Positions 46,808-60,600 of a DNA stretch of 64,000 bases are shown here, in pieces. This DNA comes from Monocercomonoides exilis (lineage: Eukaryota > Preaxostyla > Oxymonadida > Polymastigidae): assembly GCA_001643675.2 (NCBI GenBank), contig LSRY02000004.1, forward strand, positions 1,721,501 to 1,785,500, read 5' to 3'. The notes beneath the pieces are model-generated. The model had not been told where the DNA came from and did not search any database. It was given only the letters and a program-made list of their open reading frames with translations. The stretch's first letter is position 1; each line of letters opens with the position of its first letter. Made by a program: the position numbers and the translations under genes.

Positions 46808-48123
46808 ATGATTGAGGAAGAATTGCTTGATCAGTTGGATCATTGCAACGAAACAGAACAGAAGCAGAAAATCCCTGAAATGAATGAAATAATTGATGGA
46901 ATGAATAATGAAGAACTCAAATCCATTTTCACCGAAGAAAGATTCGACAAAATATACAAAATGATTGAAGAAAAGAAAATGACAATGGAAAATGTAATTT
47001 TGCTGCTGAAGCATGCTGGAAATTGCAATGTGCTAAAAAATGTTTGGAATCGATGTTTTGAAAGATCTTCACTGAGAGGAAGATTGATGAAGATGATTAT
47101 TGAAGAAGATAAGAAAAATGAAGAAAAGAACGAAAAGCTTCTTGTTGACCTTTGCGAATGCTATATTTTACCAAGCTGCAGCTTCTCATCTGGATTACTT
47201 TCAATTTGCGTGCCTTGCCTTCTGAAAGCTGCATTGAAGAAAGAAGAAGATGAGGAAACACAAAAAGAAGTGGAAATAGCTTTGCTGGCGCTGAGCAACC
47301 TTAGCAAATATGTTGTTTGAACATTTCTATTTCCGTTTTGAAGCTATTGATTTTTTTCGATTTTTATTAGAAAGTTCCAAAAGAACTTTTCCTTGATGAA
47401 ATCAAGGAGATCATCGAATATCATCAGGAACATCACAATCTGACACAACTTGCCTATCAATCAGCTTGGCAGTTTTTGATAAAAAGATTTATCAGAAACA
47501 AAAGCTATGAAGACATAGTGAATGAACTGCATTTCGCAAGAGAAGCATCAAGAGAATTGGAAGAGTTGTCGAAATGTGTGGATTGGAAGAGAAAAGAAGT
47601 AAATGGAAGAATAGAATTGATAATAATCAGGAGATGGCTCAATAATACTGCTTATTACCTTCAATTATTCAGATTGTGGAACGAGGAATTGGTCGGACTT
47701 ATCGGCAGCATTGTTCAGGTGTTTCGCGCATCAAGGTGCAGATATGAAGAAATTCGGAGATGGTGCATTTATTCCTTGAGAAATGCAACAGAAAATAGAT
47801 TTATGAAAGTTGAAGACCTTTTGAAAAGTGGTGCTATTGATGCTATTTTGGAGGAGATGCAGCGGCGAACAGTGGATGATGGAAAGTTATTTGATTGCTT
47901 GTTTTTCTTTTTGGAAATTTCAAATCGTTTTAAAGAAGAAACTTATAATGAAATGGTAAAAGTTCAAAGAAAAGAATTGAAAAAAAAGATATTTGAAAGG
48001 ATGGAAGAAGAAGGATTCGAAGATTACATTGAGAGTTTTCACAAATTATTTGATTTTTTTGACAGAAAGTATGGTTTTCCTACCTTTTCGTTGAATGCTT
48101 CTGATTATTTTGTGAATGTTTGA
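46808..48123 (+). CDS. Two-exon gene for a leucine-rich helical (armadillo-like) protein
   Basis: Exon 1 is 46808-47311 and exon 2 is 47371-48123, joined in phase 0 by a 59-nt intron (GTTGTTTGA to TTATTAG), giving 418 residues. The protein is nearly all amphipathic helix: KIPEMNEIIDGMNNEELKSI, LLSICVPCLLKAALKKEED and ALLALSNLSKY before the intron; QSAWQFLIKRFI, WCIYSLRNATENRFMKVEDL and GAIDAILEEMQ after it. The CxYSLRNAT and LxSGAIDAILEEM pattern is like the helix pairs of armadillo repeats (NLxxGAI followed by a hydrophobic helix), so an ARM-type scaffold is inferred; no catalytic motif is present. An upstream TTG codon is less likely than this ATG. It is the only intact gene in the palindrome spacer. 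Confidence 0.7.
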
Positions 48124-48353
48124 ACAAATTCATTTCAATAATAATTGAAACTCCAAAATTGTGTTCTCTTTTCTTTTTTATTCATTTCACAAAATGGGGA
48201 AAAAATAATTTGATAAATTTGAATATAGTTTTTATTTCCTTTATCAAAAAAATAAAATTAAATTAATTAAAATAAAATTTAATAAAATAAAATAAAATAA
48301 AATAAAATAAATAGAATATATTTTCAATTAGTTCCATGCAGAACCTTCGTTGA

Positions 48354-48638
48354 ATGGATCATTGCCATCAATCTTCTTCAACACGATTCGCTTTATTATC
48401 AGGTATTCAATTGTTCAGTTATTGCCTCTTGAAGCTTCTGGATAACTCTGATTTTTCTCTTTCTCATCGCATTCTCGATGAATTCGAGAAGGAAAAGGAA
48501 AAGAATGAAATGAAAATTCTTAAGAAGAATGCAAAGGCATTTCAGGAGAAATGTTTGTTGAAGAATGCAGTTGTCAACTTTATGAGTTCCATACACAACA
48601 GCAAGAATGGTGGAAATGAAGCTAATCCAATGCCCTAA
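48354..48638 (+). pseudogene. Fragment of a helical protein gene
   Basis: A 3'-like piece: LLKLLDNSDFSLSHRILDEF then a Lys/Glu-rich helix and KCLLKNAVVNFMSSIHNS. It resembles the helical gene just upstream in composition. Just before it, 48338-48385 reads VEWIIAINLLQ in another frame, so it may be a decayed or intron-containing relative. No start can be assigned. Confidence 0.35.
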
Positions 48639-51600
48639 TTCAGAATGTGAATGACAGAACAAAGTTATTCACGATTAATTGCTCTTCGCATTCTTTTCAT
48701 TTTTTGTTCAGTTTTTCATATCTCTTTGTTCTTTTCTTCCCCATTGCCTTCCTTCGCTTTTCTCTTCATTCCTTTTATCTCTTCTTCTTGAATTATTACA
48801 CTTGTCTCATTCATTTCGTCTCAAAATGCAATTCTTCATAATTTCACTCAAATTCCATTTCTTTCTCTTCCTTTTTCTTTCATCATTCTGTTTTCTTCTG
48901 CTTTTTCCAATTGATGGAGAAAGAGAAGACACCTCACTCACATTCTTTTCTCACTATCTCATCCAAAAGTTCTGCTCCAATTGCATTTCCTTTTCAGCTG
49001 CTTTGTTTCCACATAAATAAATATTTCTTCATTCATCAATCATTTTCTATCCTTATTCTGTTTCCTTGACTGATCTCCCTCAATCTCCACTCAAAATTAT
49101 TCTTTTCCTTTCTCTCTTTTTTTCCTCTCCATTTTTCTTCAATTCATGAAATGTTCCAAAAATCTATTCTCCCAAACCCCCTTTTTTCTCAAGCCCAATA
49201 CAAAAGCAATGTATTCATGAAAATATAAAACCTATCATTTTGGGTTGTTGAGAACGAATTGAAAAGACTAAGCGAATGAATTCACAGCTTTAATGCAAAT
49301 GATTGATGTGTTCGATGGAAAAGTCTTCCTTTGCCTTTCCTATTCGTTCTCCAATATTTTTGTTTTCATAAACATTCAAAATGAAGAAGATAAAGAAGAT
49401 GATGAAATTCTGTTTAACATTCTCATGCCTTTTTTGATGATGATTATTGAAGAACAAGAAGAACGAAGAAATATCAGATGTTGAGCGTTTCATGTTTGTT
49501 GATGGCTATTCAAGAAGAATTTGAAACAAAATGTGTTTTTGGAAAATGGTGAGGAAGAAGATGAAAATACACCAGGAATAAAATTCCTCTCTCTGTCGGA
49601 GTCGCGTGTAGTGAAGTTGAGCCAAATGAGAAGAAGTCAGCAGTATTTCTAGCAGAATATTCGGAAAAGCGAATCATCAAAATTAACAGCGCTATCAGTA
49701 AATACATTTTGTGTGTTGAATGAAACAAGTTATTGACCATTGAAACATTTCTGCTGCAACTAGTGTGCTATCAAATGAAATGATGTAGATGCAGATAAAT
49801 CTTCAATTGACGAATTTTCACAACATTTTCCTGTCACCTCATCTGAACATTCAGCTATGAGTCACTTTTTTCATTTTTTGATTTCTCAACCGATTTGATA
49901 TGGGTTCGCAAACAAAAAATGAAAAGTCTTCTTAAAAATGTTGTCATTCACCATCCAAATTGAAGTTTTAAGAAATGGTGCATATTTGTTGCTGTTGTGT
50001 TTTAGTCTATTTCTTCTCTTTTCAAATCCAACTTTCAACTAAAATTTCAAATATAATCATCCTCTTTCTTTCAACTGAAATCTCTTCCATCTTCTCAATT
50101 TCATATCCTTTCCGTATCCTATCTCAAAGAAAGCTCTGCATTCTCATTCTCATTCTCTTTTGCATCTTCTTTCATTCTTCTTCCTCTCTTTCTTATTTCA
50201 GAATATTTCCTTTATCAAAAAATGTCATCATTTTCTTCATTTCTCTCATAAGCTCTGACACTTGTGCTAAATATGAAGAAATTCAATCAGTTGAAGTGGA
50301 TGAAGAAATGAAAGAAGAAGTTGTATGAAATGTTGTTGATATGTTTGAAGAAGAGGAAGAAGATGAATAGATTGAATAAGACGATTAATTGTTGATAATT
50401 GAGAAGATGAGAGCCAATAAATATCAACGGAGAAATTCATTGAAATTCTCTTCTTCAGGATTTTGTCTTTTTCTGGCAAATAATATCCTTTGAAATTCAT
50501 AACAATTTCAATTTGATTCTTTCTCTCTCTCCAACCAAAAAAATGAAATATTGAGCGATCCCTTTTTCATTCCATCTCTTCCTTTTTCGCTTCCCTTATT
50601 TCACAAAAAATCATCTTTCCTCAAAAATAATTCTTCTCCAAAGCCCAACGCCAGGCATCTTCGTAACATATCATATTTCATCTATTTGTCTTTATTTTTC
50701 CTTCCGATCTTTTCTTTTTATTCTTCAAAGTCATCTTATCCCTTATTCTTTCAGCATTCTTAAAACAAAATAATAATCACTTCGAAAAAATAACAATATC
50801 AAACCTTCTAAACATTTTTTTAAGCAATTTTCTATATTTTATTCCATTGGCAACTGTTTTTTTTAATTCAATTTGATTATTTCTTCCTTTTTCAAGGGTT
50901 TCATCGTCTGATTCGCCAACCATCCTTTCCATCAGTTGTTTCTCCATCAAATGCATCGATTTCCCTTCCTTCTGAAAAATGTGAGATTTATGCATTCAGC
51001 TCAAATTCCACTTTCATCATTGAAAAATATCCTGCTTTTCATCTGAAAATATCATCTCCAATTCCCTTCCCAATCCCTTCACTCTGGACACTTTTCGTAT
51101 GAATTCGCTCTCCCAACTCGATGGTCAGCCTGCACAATGAGATATCCCGCTTTCAATCATTTTCATTCTTTTTGACCAGCTGCCCCTAAAACAACACAAA
51201 AAAACATCAACAGGTTAATATTCATATAAATAAAATAAATAAAGAACAAACTGCTCATCGACTGTTTTTTGCCAAACAGCCTCATTTCCACAGCCATCAT
51301 CATTCAAAAAATCAATCTCTTCATTTCAGCTTTGGAATGGTTGAATACAGCATGGAATGCATCTCCACAAAATATATCGTGTATCTCACTGGAGCGTCAT
51401 CTCAGCCCGCACACATTGTGGTGGATGTGCAGAGGTGTTTTTTCTGTTTTTGGCATGATCATCTCCTTTAATAATATTCTCAATGATACAAATCAATATT
51501 TGAGGTTTATCTCATCAACACCTGGCACAGGAGGGATATGGGGCAGAGAAGAGATGAAAGAATATTTTTTGTGGCAGGGGGTGGGAGTTGAGTGTTTTTT

Positions 51601-52439
51601 TGGAATGTTAATATTTCGAGAGGGGTTTTTGAATGGAAGAAATTCTGAGACAAAGGGATGGGGAAGGAAAAGGCGGAGATTTTGAGAAGATAATATAGTA
51701 AATACATAGAGAAGTTGCTGAGGATGATGAAGAAGGTGTTTATTGTTGATGAGAGAAATGGATTTGAAGAGAAAGAAAAGAGGGCAAAAGCGGGAAGGAA
51801 GAAGAATATTCTGAAGTGTTCAAATGGATGAGAGGTATTTTTTATGAGAGGAGAAGAATATTTTATGGAAGAAACAGGGAAAGATGAAGAAAAGGAGGGG
51901 ATTGATATTTTCTGATGATTTTGGGGGTTGAATGGAAGAGGAAAAATAGAAAGGAAAAGAAATTGAGAGAGATTTTCATTTTTTGTTTCTAAGTGAATGG
52001 CAGTACAATTGCAAAAAGAAAGTGAGTTGACTTTGGAAAAATACATCAAGAGTGATTTCCATAATCTGTTCGTCACAGATATTGTGATTGAGTTTTTTTT
52101 AACCAATCTGAAGTTTATGCATCAAATGAGATGTTTTGGTCAATCAACGACTTCACGCAAAGATCCCTCGTCATCTTCTTCAGAAATGTTAGTTGACTGA
52201 TTGCGCATTTCTCTGTCACCACAAATATTCCCATTTTTTTTCACTTGAACTTCTTCACCTTCTCCTTCTCCATCTTCTTCTTCTTCTGATAATCCCCCTT
52301 CATTCAATAAATCATCTTCCTCATTTTTCTATTTGCAAACACAAAATTCGCCTTCTCACAATTCACTTGCTTATTCAGCGAGAAGCACGCCTGTTACGAA
52401 TCGCAAAGCCAAAAACACACAAAGACTTCTTCAGTCAAA
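48639..52439. other. Spacer region without a supported gene
   Basis: About 3.8 kb of T- and TTC-rich DNA with short frames on both strands. Several begin with hydrophobic leaders but run into low complexity. No domain, RNA gene or transposon end was recognised. Confidence 0.4.
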
Positions 52440-52645
52440 TATTGCTTCTTCTTCTTCTTTGACTTCAACCTCTTTCTCTTCTTCTTCGTCTTTCGTCTTC
52501 GTCTTCGTCTTCTTCGTCTTCTTCGTCTTCGTCTTCTTCGTCTTCTTCGTCTACTTCTTTTTTTTCTTTTTCTTTTTCTTCTTCTTCGTCTTCTTCTTCT
52601 TCTTCTTCTCCTCCTTCTTCTCCTTCTTCTTCTTCTTCTTCTTCA
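52440..52645 (+). repeat. TTC/GTC pyrimidine tract at inner junction of right arm
   Basis: Triplet tract of TTC, GTC and TTT. The right arm starts at 52611 inside it. On the minus strand it reads GAA/GAC, the counterpart of the tract at 44877. Confidence 0.85.
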
Positions 52646-53455
52646 ACACCTTCTGAATTTACATCCACAGCGAATAGCGTGAATCAAGATGAAAACAAAA
52701 CCGCATTAGTGGAAGCAAACGAATTCTAATTAGTAGAAGACATTGCAAAGTCAGCTGTCATATCTACAAAATATCCGATAAAAAACCAATATTGATTCAT
52801 TTCGTGTCCAATCACTGAATATGGCTGAGGTGATGAGTTATTTTGAACACGTTGGGAGAACAGAGTGGAGTGTGCATAGAGAGGAAAGAGAAGATTGTTG
52901 TCACATTTTCATTTGTTCTCATATCATCCTTCTCCTCTTTCTTCTCCTCTTCCTTTCCCTCTTCTTCGTCTCTTCCTTGGTTGATTGGATTTGCAAATGC
53001 TGGAGGAGAACAAAGGCAGTGCAAAAAAGAGCAACAGACTTTTGCTTTGGAAATGGAAAAGGAAAGAGCTTGGAAGCAAAATGAAGAAACAAGATTTTTC
53101 AGATATCTGTGCAAAATGAATACAAAATGGAGAAATAAAAGAGAAAATGCAAAGAAAAGATGAGTAATTTTTTTGTAAAGCTGAATGAAACGATTGAAGA
53201 AAATCTTTTTGAAAATAAGAAATCTGCAATTTCTTAAAGAAAATAGGTTTATTTTCATTCGATGAAGAAGGGAAATAAGATGAGGAAATTTTGAAGGAAT
53301 ATGATTTATCTGAGCGAATGATCAGGATTATGAATAAAAGAAGTGATGGCATGTCCTTCAAATGAAAAGGCGATGAAAGCTCAAGAAATGATACAATGAT
53401 TAAAAAAAATGATGAAAAATTGAAAGAAAGAATAAATGAGGAAATGATAATGAAA
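52646..53455. other. Non-coding inner part of right arm
   Basis: Mirror of 44084-44876. T- and TTC-derived low complexity; no gene supported. Confidence 0.4.
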
Positions 53456-54256
53456 TCAGAAAAAGGTGATTGCTGCTGGTGATTTTTGAATCGGAAGCAC
53501 AGAAGGTGAGTGTTTGAGAAGGAGCAAGTGTTGAGCTGAGGGAGGAAATGAAGCCAGTGCGGGAATATTCGATGAAGGCACATGGAATGTGTTGTGCTCA
53601 GCCACAGGAATCAGCATCAGTTCCATTGATGGCAACGCTTTTGCTCTGGCTGATGATGATGATGATGATGATGATACGAGGAGGAGGAGGAAGAAGAAGA
53701 AGAAGAAGAAGCTCAGTGTTTTCAGCCGTTCCAACATTTCAGACTCTGTTTGATGGAGCTGCTGAAGGGCATTGGTTGGATGGGGATTCAGCGATGCTGG
53801 TGAAACGAAAGAGCCAAAAGGGAAAAAAAGAAAAGAAAAGAAAAGAAAAGAAAAAGAAAAGAAAAGAAATTGTTTGATTTCTTTTTGAATCTCCGACTCA
53901 ACAAAAAGAATTTTTCTTTTGTTTCTTTTTCTTTTTGTATTTTTTCTTTTTGTATTTTTTTTTCTTTGACAAGCGATGCTTGATGAGCTGACAAGCTGCG
54001 ATTGTTTTGTTTGGTCAACTGGTTTGCCTTTCCAGCTTTTCGACTTTCTTTCCTTGTGAGAATATATTTGTGATTCTGTCAACATTGTTTGAACGTCTTG
54101 ATCAGCACATTTGAGAGAGCTGCAACGAAAAAGGAGATGCATATTTTGGGCAAATGAAATGAAATGGAGAAGAAGCAAGATTGCGAGACTGATGTTCGAT
54201 TTCGTTGATTCAGAGTGTTTTCTGTTTGTTGTGAGCTGGTTGTGAATGCATCTCAT
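53456..54256 (-). pseudogene. Decayed 5' end of a beta-helix surface protein, right arm
   Basis: Mirror of 43278-44083 with the same leader and the same broken Cys-Gly/Pro-Cys block. The main difference is in the short AAAATAC/AAAAAG microsatellite at about 53920-53965, where the two arms differ in length. It lies head to head with the intact surface-protein gene, 365 bp apart. Confidence 0.6.
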
Positions 54257-54621
54257 GCACTTTTATTTTATTTTTCTGATGGAGCCGCCTCCTTTGCTTC
54301 AGCCACAAAGGGGATCATACGTTTTTGAGGAAACGTTAATTTTCGAAAAGGCTCTATTCTTTTTTTTTTTAAAAAAAAAACAATTTTATCTTGTTTTATT
54401 TTAATTAACTATTATTTTTTATTTTATTTTTTGTCAATCGAATTTATTTTTTCCTTGTGTTTTTGTGATGCTCATGTTGTGTTTTGAGGGAGATATTCTC
54501 ACCAGCCGGGGGCGATGGGAATGCTTCAAAAAAAAGGCATTCAAGAAAATGAGAATGAAGAAAAAAATATGGTTGGATGGACCCATAAGAAAAGTGGAAG
54601 ATTTTCAACAATCAGAAAAAC
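54257..54621. promoter_or_regulatory. Upstream region of the intact surface-protein gene
   Basis: 365 bp between the decayed beta-helix start (-) and the intact gene (+). A 9-10-bp T run followed by a 10-bp A run (54358-54380) forms a small palindrome. It must hold the gene's promoter, but I can assign no motif. It is identical in the other arm. Confidence 0.4.
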
Positions 54622-57600
54622 ATGCATGCTGGTGTGAGTCGAAGCATTCTGGTGATAGCAGTTGCTGGGGTTGTGTGCAGCATGGAGTGGAGCGGTTTGC
54701 GGGAGGGTGCAGGAGTTGATTTGAAGGAAGGAAACGAGGGGAGAAGAAATGAAAACAACATTCCTGCACCACCATTTCCGGAGGAGACAAACGGGCACTG
54801 GGCTGGATTTGGAATAAACAAATATTCGGTGCGGGGTGGTGATGCTGGAATGGGTGGTGGCGAAGGATTTGTGGAAAGGGGAGTATTTTGGAGAAAACAG
54901 ATTGAAAACGGTTTTGGCAGAATGACTGGAGGAAGGGATGAAGGGGGAAATGGGGAACGCCATGACGGGTCATTGCGAAACGGGCAGGGAACGAGAAAAC
55001 AGGGCTCGGCGGAGGAGCGGAGTGCTGTCGAAGGGCAGATGATTGTGAAGAACTCCTCAGTGACTTTGAGAAGGCTGGTGCTGATCTCTGATGGAAGTGA
55101 AAATGTGATATTTGCGAGAGACGAAAGCAGTGTTGCGCTTGTTGGGTGCACGTTTTGTCAGAAGGCCGATGCCTCCGCGATAGTGCTGAGCGGAAGCTGT
55201 GCTTCATTGGCAAACATTTCGCAAAGTGCCTCGAATTCACATTCATGCCGAGCTGCACGACTTTTTTCGTCGGAACAAGCCGGGGGTTCTTCAACGAAAT
55301 TTTGCTGGGTTTCAGTCTGCTCTTCGCAGTTTTCTTCGTTCGAGGCATCTGCGCCTCCATTTCTTTCTTCGCGGTTTGTTGAAAGCGTCTCGCTCTCAGA
55401 TCTGCGTTTCTCCAACATTTCGACAAATCCGGCACGCAAACTGCCTCGATCTGGATGTGAATGTGAATGTGGATGTGGAGGTGGGTGTGGATGCACCACT
55501 CTGATGAGGGACTGCTTGTTTTCATCGGTGTGTGATGTGTATGATGGCGGGATTGTCCCCTCCCTCAACAACCCCATGGCCTCTTTGACTGCCTCGAACA
55601 CCTCGTTTGTCGGGTGCTGCCGGACACGAAATGTCGAATTCATTGGAAGCGAAGATGATAAGAAACATCCAGGGCGACAAAACGAGACAACTGATGGACA
55701 GAACACATTCACCTGGTGCGAATGGAATGGGTCAAAAACAGTTGGAGGAAATGAATCATTTGATGATGGAAAATCATGTGGAGGGGCAATATGCATGTTT
55801 AATTTGGTGAATGTTGATCTTTCTGTAACATATTGCGTGTTTAATGATTGTGTTGCATTCAGTCGTGGCGGAGGGATCATGTGTTATTTGATCAAATCTT
55901 TGCAAATGGAAAATAATATATTTAATGCTTGTGTCTCGAAAAATCACTATGGAGGAGGAGGCGTGTTTGTTGGTGGGATAAGATTGTGTACCTGGATAAG
56001 CAGATGTGAGTTCATGGAGTGTAAAGCTCAATTCGACGGAGCAGGATTGAGATTAGATAACTTTAGTTATTCTGGATCAGAATGCATCGGAACAGAAAAT
56101 GAAGAAGGAGAGAACTCGTATCTGTTTCAATGTAATTTCACTTTGTGCTATCTTGCATCAACTTGGAGTGGAGGGCTGTATTGTCGAAATGTTCCTGTTG
56201 CATTCAAAATGAGGAGCATTCGTTTTATATCATGCTCCGCATCTTCAAATGGAGGTGGATTGTTTTTCTATCCAAATCAAACAACAATTCCTTCTGATGG
56301 AATTTTTTGTTTTTTTCTCTTCTTCCATGGATGCAAATGCCGAACCACTTCAACTCCATATGGTCATGATGCAATTATTTATGAAGAATCATCCTTTTTT
56401 CTGAATGGAAATCCATTCTATGAATGTTACACAACCAACACTGATAATCAGAGAGTGTGCTATTCATATAATTATGATGGTTCAGGATCTGGTTCATTTC
56501 AACACACAGAAAAGAAGGAGTGGCTGAAGACAGGTGTTCTTTATCGTTATGTTGCTGCTGATGGAGGTATAGAAGACAAGCTGTGCGGAATAAATGAAAC
56601 GAATGCGTGCAGAACCGTTGGCGTTGCTGTTGGTTTCAGCACGGCACAGACAAGCTTGGTGGTCACACTCATGGAAGGAAATCACAGAAAGGAAGTCACA
56701 TCAATAGACATAGGGACAAAGAAGATTTCGGTCATTGGGAAAGGAAAAGAGAAGAGTTCGATTGGAACTGAGGCACTTTCATCAACAGAAGCGCTGTTCG
56801 GCGTGACAACGGGCCATCTGAGAATGAGCCATTTGAAGGTTGATTGCAACTCAAATGCAAATCCTTCGCCGAGTGTGGTTGTGGTATCTGATGGGAGTGG
56901 GTCACTCTCATTGGAGGATGTTGTGATCACCACGAGTGTTTCTTCAGGAGACTATGTGATGTCGTCGTCAGTGTTTGTGGTGCCGCTGTCGCAACTGTCG
57001 ATGGCTGATGTGGAGATAAAAAACATGAAAGTGAGCCGGCCTGTGTTTGCAGAGCCGTTGTCTGGCGGATCGGCATTGGGAGAGAGGGTGCTGGGGAATG
57101 TGACGATTCGGAATGTGAGTCGGACAGGAGGAAATGGGGTTGTGCTGGAAAAGACTGTTGATGATGGGGAGACATTTGTTGTGAGCAGTGTGATGATCGA
57201 GGAGTGTGTGTGTGAGGAAGGGAATGGGGGAGGGATCTATGTTTGCTTGAAAGACAGTGGGAAAGTGGCTGTGAATGGGAGCTGTGTGATTGATGGGTGC
57301 GAGGCGAAGGGTTCAGGGGAGAGTTCAGAAGGGAGAAGTGAAGGGAGAGGGGGAGGAATAATGATTGTGATAGAGAGCAGAGATGGTTCGTTGAAAATTG
57401 AATCAGGAGTGGAGTTTTCAGTGGAAACAGCAAATCGAGCAAAATATGGGAAGGATGTGTTTGCGAGCTGTGGGAGTGGAGTGTTGTTGGAGACAAAAAT
57501 TGATGCAACTTCATTTGGGTTTTTTGAGTCAAGTGAAATTCCATCAGATGTGTTGAAGCTGAGTGGGAGTGAGGATGGGAAAGAAGATGAAGTGATTCCA

Positions 57601-60600
57601 TTGTTTGTGTATTTGTGTTCAATGGGAACAAAAGTGATTGTTGATGGGAGTGGAGGAATTGGGAGGGACCACAATCATTGTGGATTTGATGGATTCAGAT
57701 GTTTGACAATTGATTATTGTGCGAACTCAAGATTGAGCAGCACTGTGAATGAAATTGAAGTTGTCACATATTCATCAATAAATGATGAAATTGCTATATC
57801 TTCACTTGATGTGAGCATTTCAGGAAGAATAACATCATTGGAAGAGGGAGAGAGAATTCTGGTGAATGTAAGTGATGGAGGATCAGACACACAAGATTGG
57901 CTTGTTGGATGTTCGACTTCACTGACAATGAGCAGACTTTCATTTGTTGTGAAAAATCAGCTGAATTCAAGGAGAAGTGCAATCATTCATTCAACATCAT
58001 CAACACTCAACATGACGAACTGTTCAGTGTCATTTGAGAGTGGGGCATTGATTGACGGAAAGATAAGATACAATGTGATAAACATTGAGGGAGGAGAACT
58101 GATTGTGAATGGATTTGTGATGGAAAGTGGAGTGACAATGAATGGAAAATCGCCAATAGTGGTCACAAATGGAGTGAAATTGGAGATTATGAACAGCCGA
58201 ATGAGTGATGTGGAAGTGAAAGGAGAAGATGGGGGATGTTTGAATGTGGAGATGGAGGATAATGGGAATGTGAAATTGGAGGAATGCAATTTGTCATCAG
58301 TGTGTTCAAACGGAAGTGGGATGAAAGGAGGAGGGATGAAGATATCAGTGGGGAAGGGAGGGATGTTGGAGATGAAAAATGTGAAGTTATCGGGATGTGT
58401 TGTTCCATCAGAGGAGAGTGATGAGGGAGGGAAAGGAATTGGAGGAGGGATGTTTGTGAAGCTGCCAGATGAGATGGGATCATTTGTGATGGAAGGAATG
58501 GAATTTGAGGGATGCGATGCCTGGAAAGGGAAGAAAATGTTTGTGTCAGGATGGGATCTGAGTGAGATTGTGGATAAGGAGCACTTGAAATGGGAGATAA
58601 AGGAAGAGGAGTTGGAATGGTTTGATGAGCTGTGTGGATGGGAGAGGAAGACGACAGGCGAGGAGGGATATGTGATTCCGCTGGTTGTGTATTTGTGGAG
58701 GAACTGGAGTGGGGATGGGTTTGTTGATGGAGAAGGAGGAGGAGACTTCAGTGGGTGTGGGTTTTGTGAAGCACCATGTTCATCGATTGATCACTTGATA
58801 TCGCTGAGATATTCGCCACTTGAGACAGAGGAAACGACGATCAGGATCAGGCGATTCTCTTGCATCAATCACACCATCTCGCTGTTGGCTCCGTCTTCAG
58901 CACCACTTCCAAGACCGAGCATGGGGATTGAGGGAGAAGAAAGAGGAACGATTGTGAGGATTGGGGAAGGGAATGCAGAAGGAGCGGAAAGAGCAGTGAT
59001 TGCATCTTGTGTGAGGCTGACGATAGAGAATGTGTCGTTTGATCTTGCAGGTGAGCTGGGGAGGCATGAGTCGCTTGTGGGATTGTTATCGTCGAGTGGA
59101 TGCCTGTCAGTTGGGCACTGCTCGTTTGTTTGTGGAAATCCATCAGCTGAAACGAAATATTGCTTGATGGAAGTTGAAGGCGGGACAGTGAGGGTTGAGG
59201 AGTGTCTTCTGGATCAGTTCATCCTGCTGGGAGGGTTCCTGAGATTTGCGGCAGGGGTTGAGGTTGTTGAAGTGGTGAATGTGTCGATTTCGAACACAAA
59301 GGCAGCGAGCTGCAGCTTGATCTCGTTGAGTGAGGCGTTGCATTGGGGCAGAGCAGGGAACGAAGAGGATGAAAAGAATGAAAAGGCAAAGACGATGCTG
59401 CGAGTGAATGGGTCATCGTTTGCAAACATCACGTGTGAAGGCAACAGATCGTGTGTGGTGTGTGTGGATTCGTTTGGAGTTGGGGTTGTGTGTGTGATGG
59501 AAGGGTGTGTGCTGACGAAGTGCATGAGCGAGAGGAGCGAAGAGGGAGGAGGGCTGAAAGTGTGCTTGAAGAGAGGAGAGTCGGAGGTGAAGGTGGGTGG
59601 GTGCTCATTCGGGATGTGTGTGTGCTCAATGCTGAAGGGAAGGGGAGGAGGACTGATGATTGATGCACTTGACCCGAAGGGCAGAGGAGCAGGTGCATTT
59701 GGGGCTCTTGGGGTGAGGCTGGAGGGGATGCGATTCATGATGAATGATGCGCATGTGGGGAAGGATGTGTTCATCCGGTGCGAGTCGATCGACTCGCAGA
59801 TCAATGAAAGGCTGTTTGTGCTGGATCTGAGCCTGGAGTCATTGAATTCGAACAACTCGATTTGTGGGAGGGATGCAATGAATGAGATTGATGTTGATCT
59901 GATTCCGCTGATCACATTCTATTATTCGGCACAGGTGTTTGTGAATGGAAGGGGGAGTGACAGCAGGCAGTGTGGAGCTCAGAGCAACCCATGTGTGAGC
60001 ATCAACTGTGGGGCTGATCACATCCAGGAAGGGGTGATGAATGCGATTCTGATTGATGGAGAAGGATTTGTGAGGAAGGAATGTGTGATTGGAAATCTGG
60101 TTGTGAGTTCATTCAAAAAGACACAGGCAATTGTGAAATTGAACTCCAAGATTGAGAAATCGGCTGAAAAGGATTGTGTGATGGAGTTTGTGAATGAATG
60201 TTCAGTGGAGAGATGCTCATTCCAATTTGAAGATGGATTTGAGTCAACACACAGCTGCAACATGAAAGTGAAAAATGGTTCAATGGAGATGAGAAATTGT
60301 GTGTTCTTCTCTTCCCCAACAACAGTTGAGGATATGAAGTTGAACAGTTCAATTGTGAGTGTGGAAAGTGGAGAGCTGAAGATATTTGATTCAGCATTCA
60401 GGGATATTTATTCAACAACAGCAGTGCTTTCATTTTGTGAAGAACAGAATGTGATTATTGATGAAACAAGAATATCGAATATCGAATGTGAGGGAGATGT
60501 TGTGAGTGTTGGAGGGAAAGCGAAAGTGGAGATGAAAGAAATGGAAGTTGAGAATGTGACTCTGTTGTTGAATGGATGTGTAATTGGGATGGATGATGCT

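Larger units (their letters stand above)
44921..52610. other. 7.7-kb spacer of the giant palindrome
   Basis: The unique segment between the arms, flanked by GAA triplets on the left and TTC triplets on the right. It holds one supported two-exon gene (46808-48123), one gene fragment (48354-48638) and low-complexity DNA. Confidence 0.9.
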
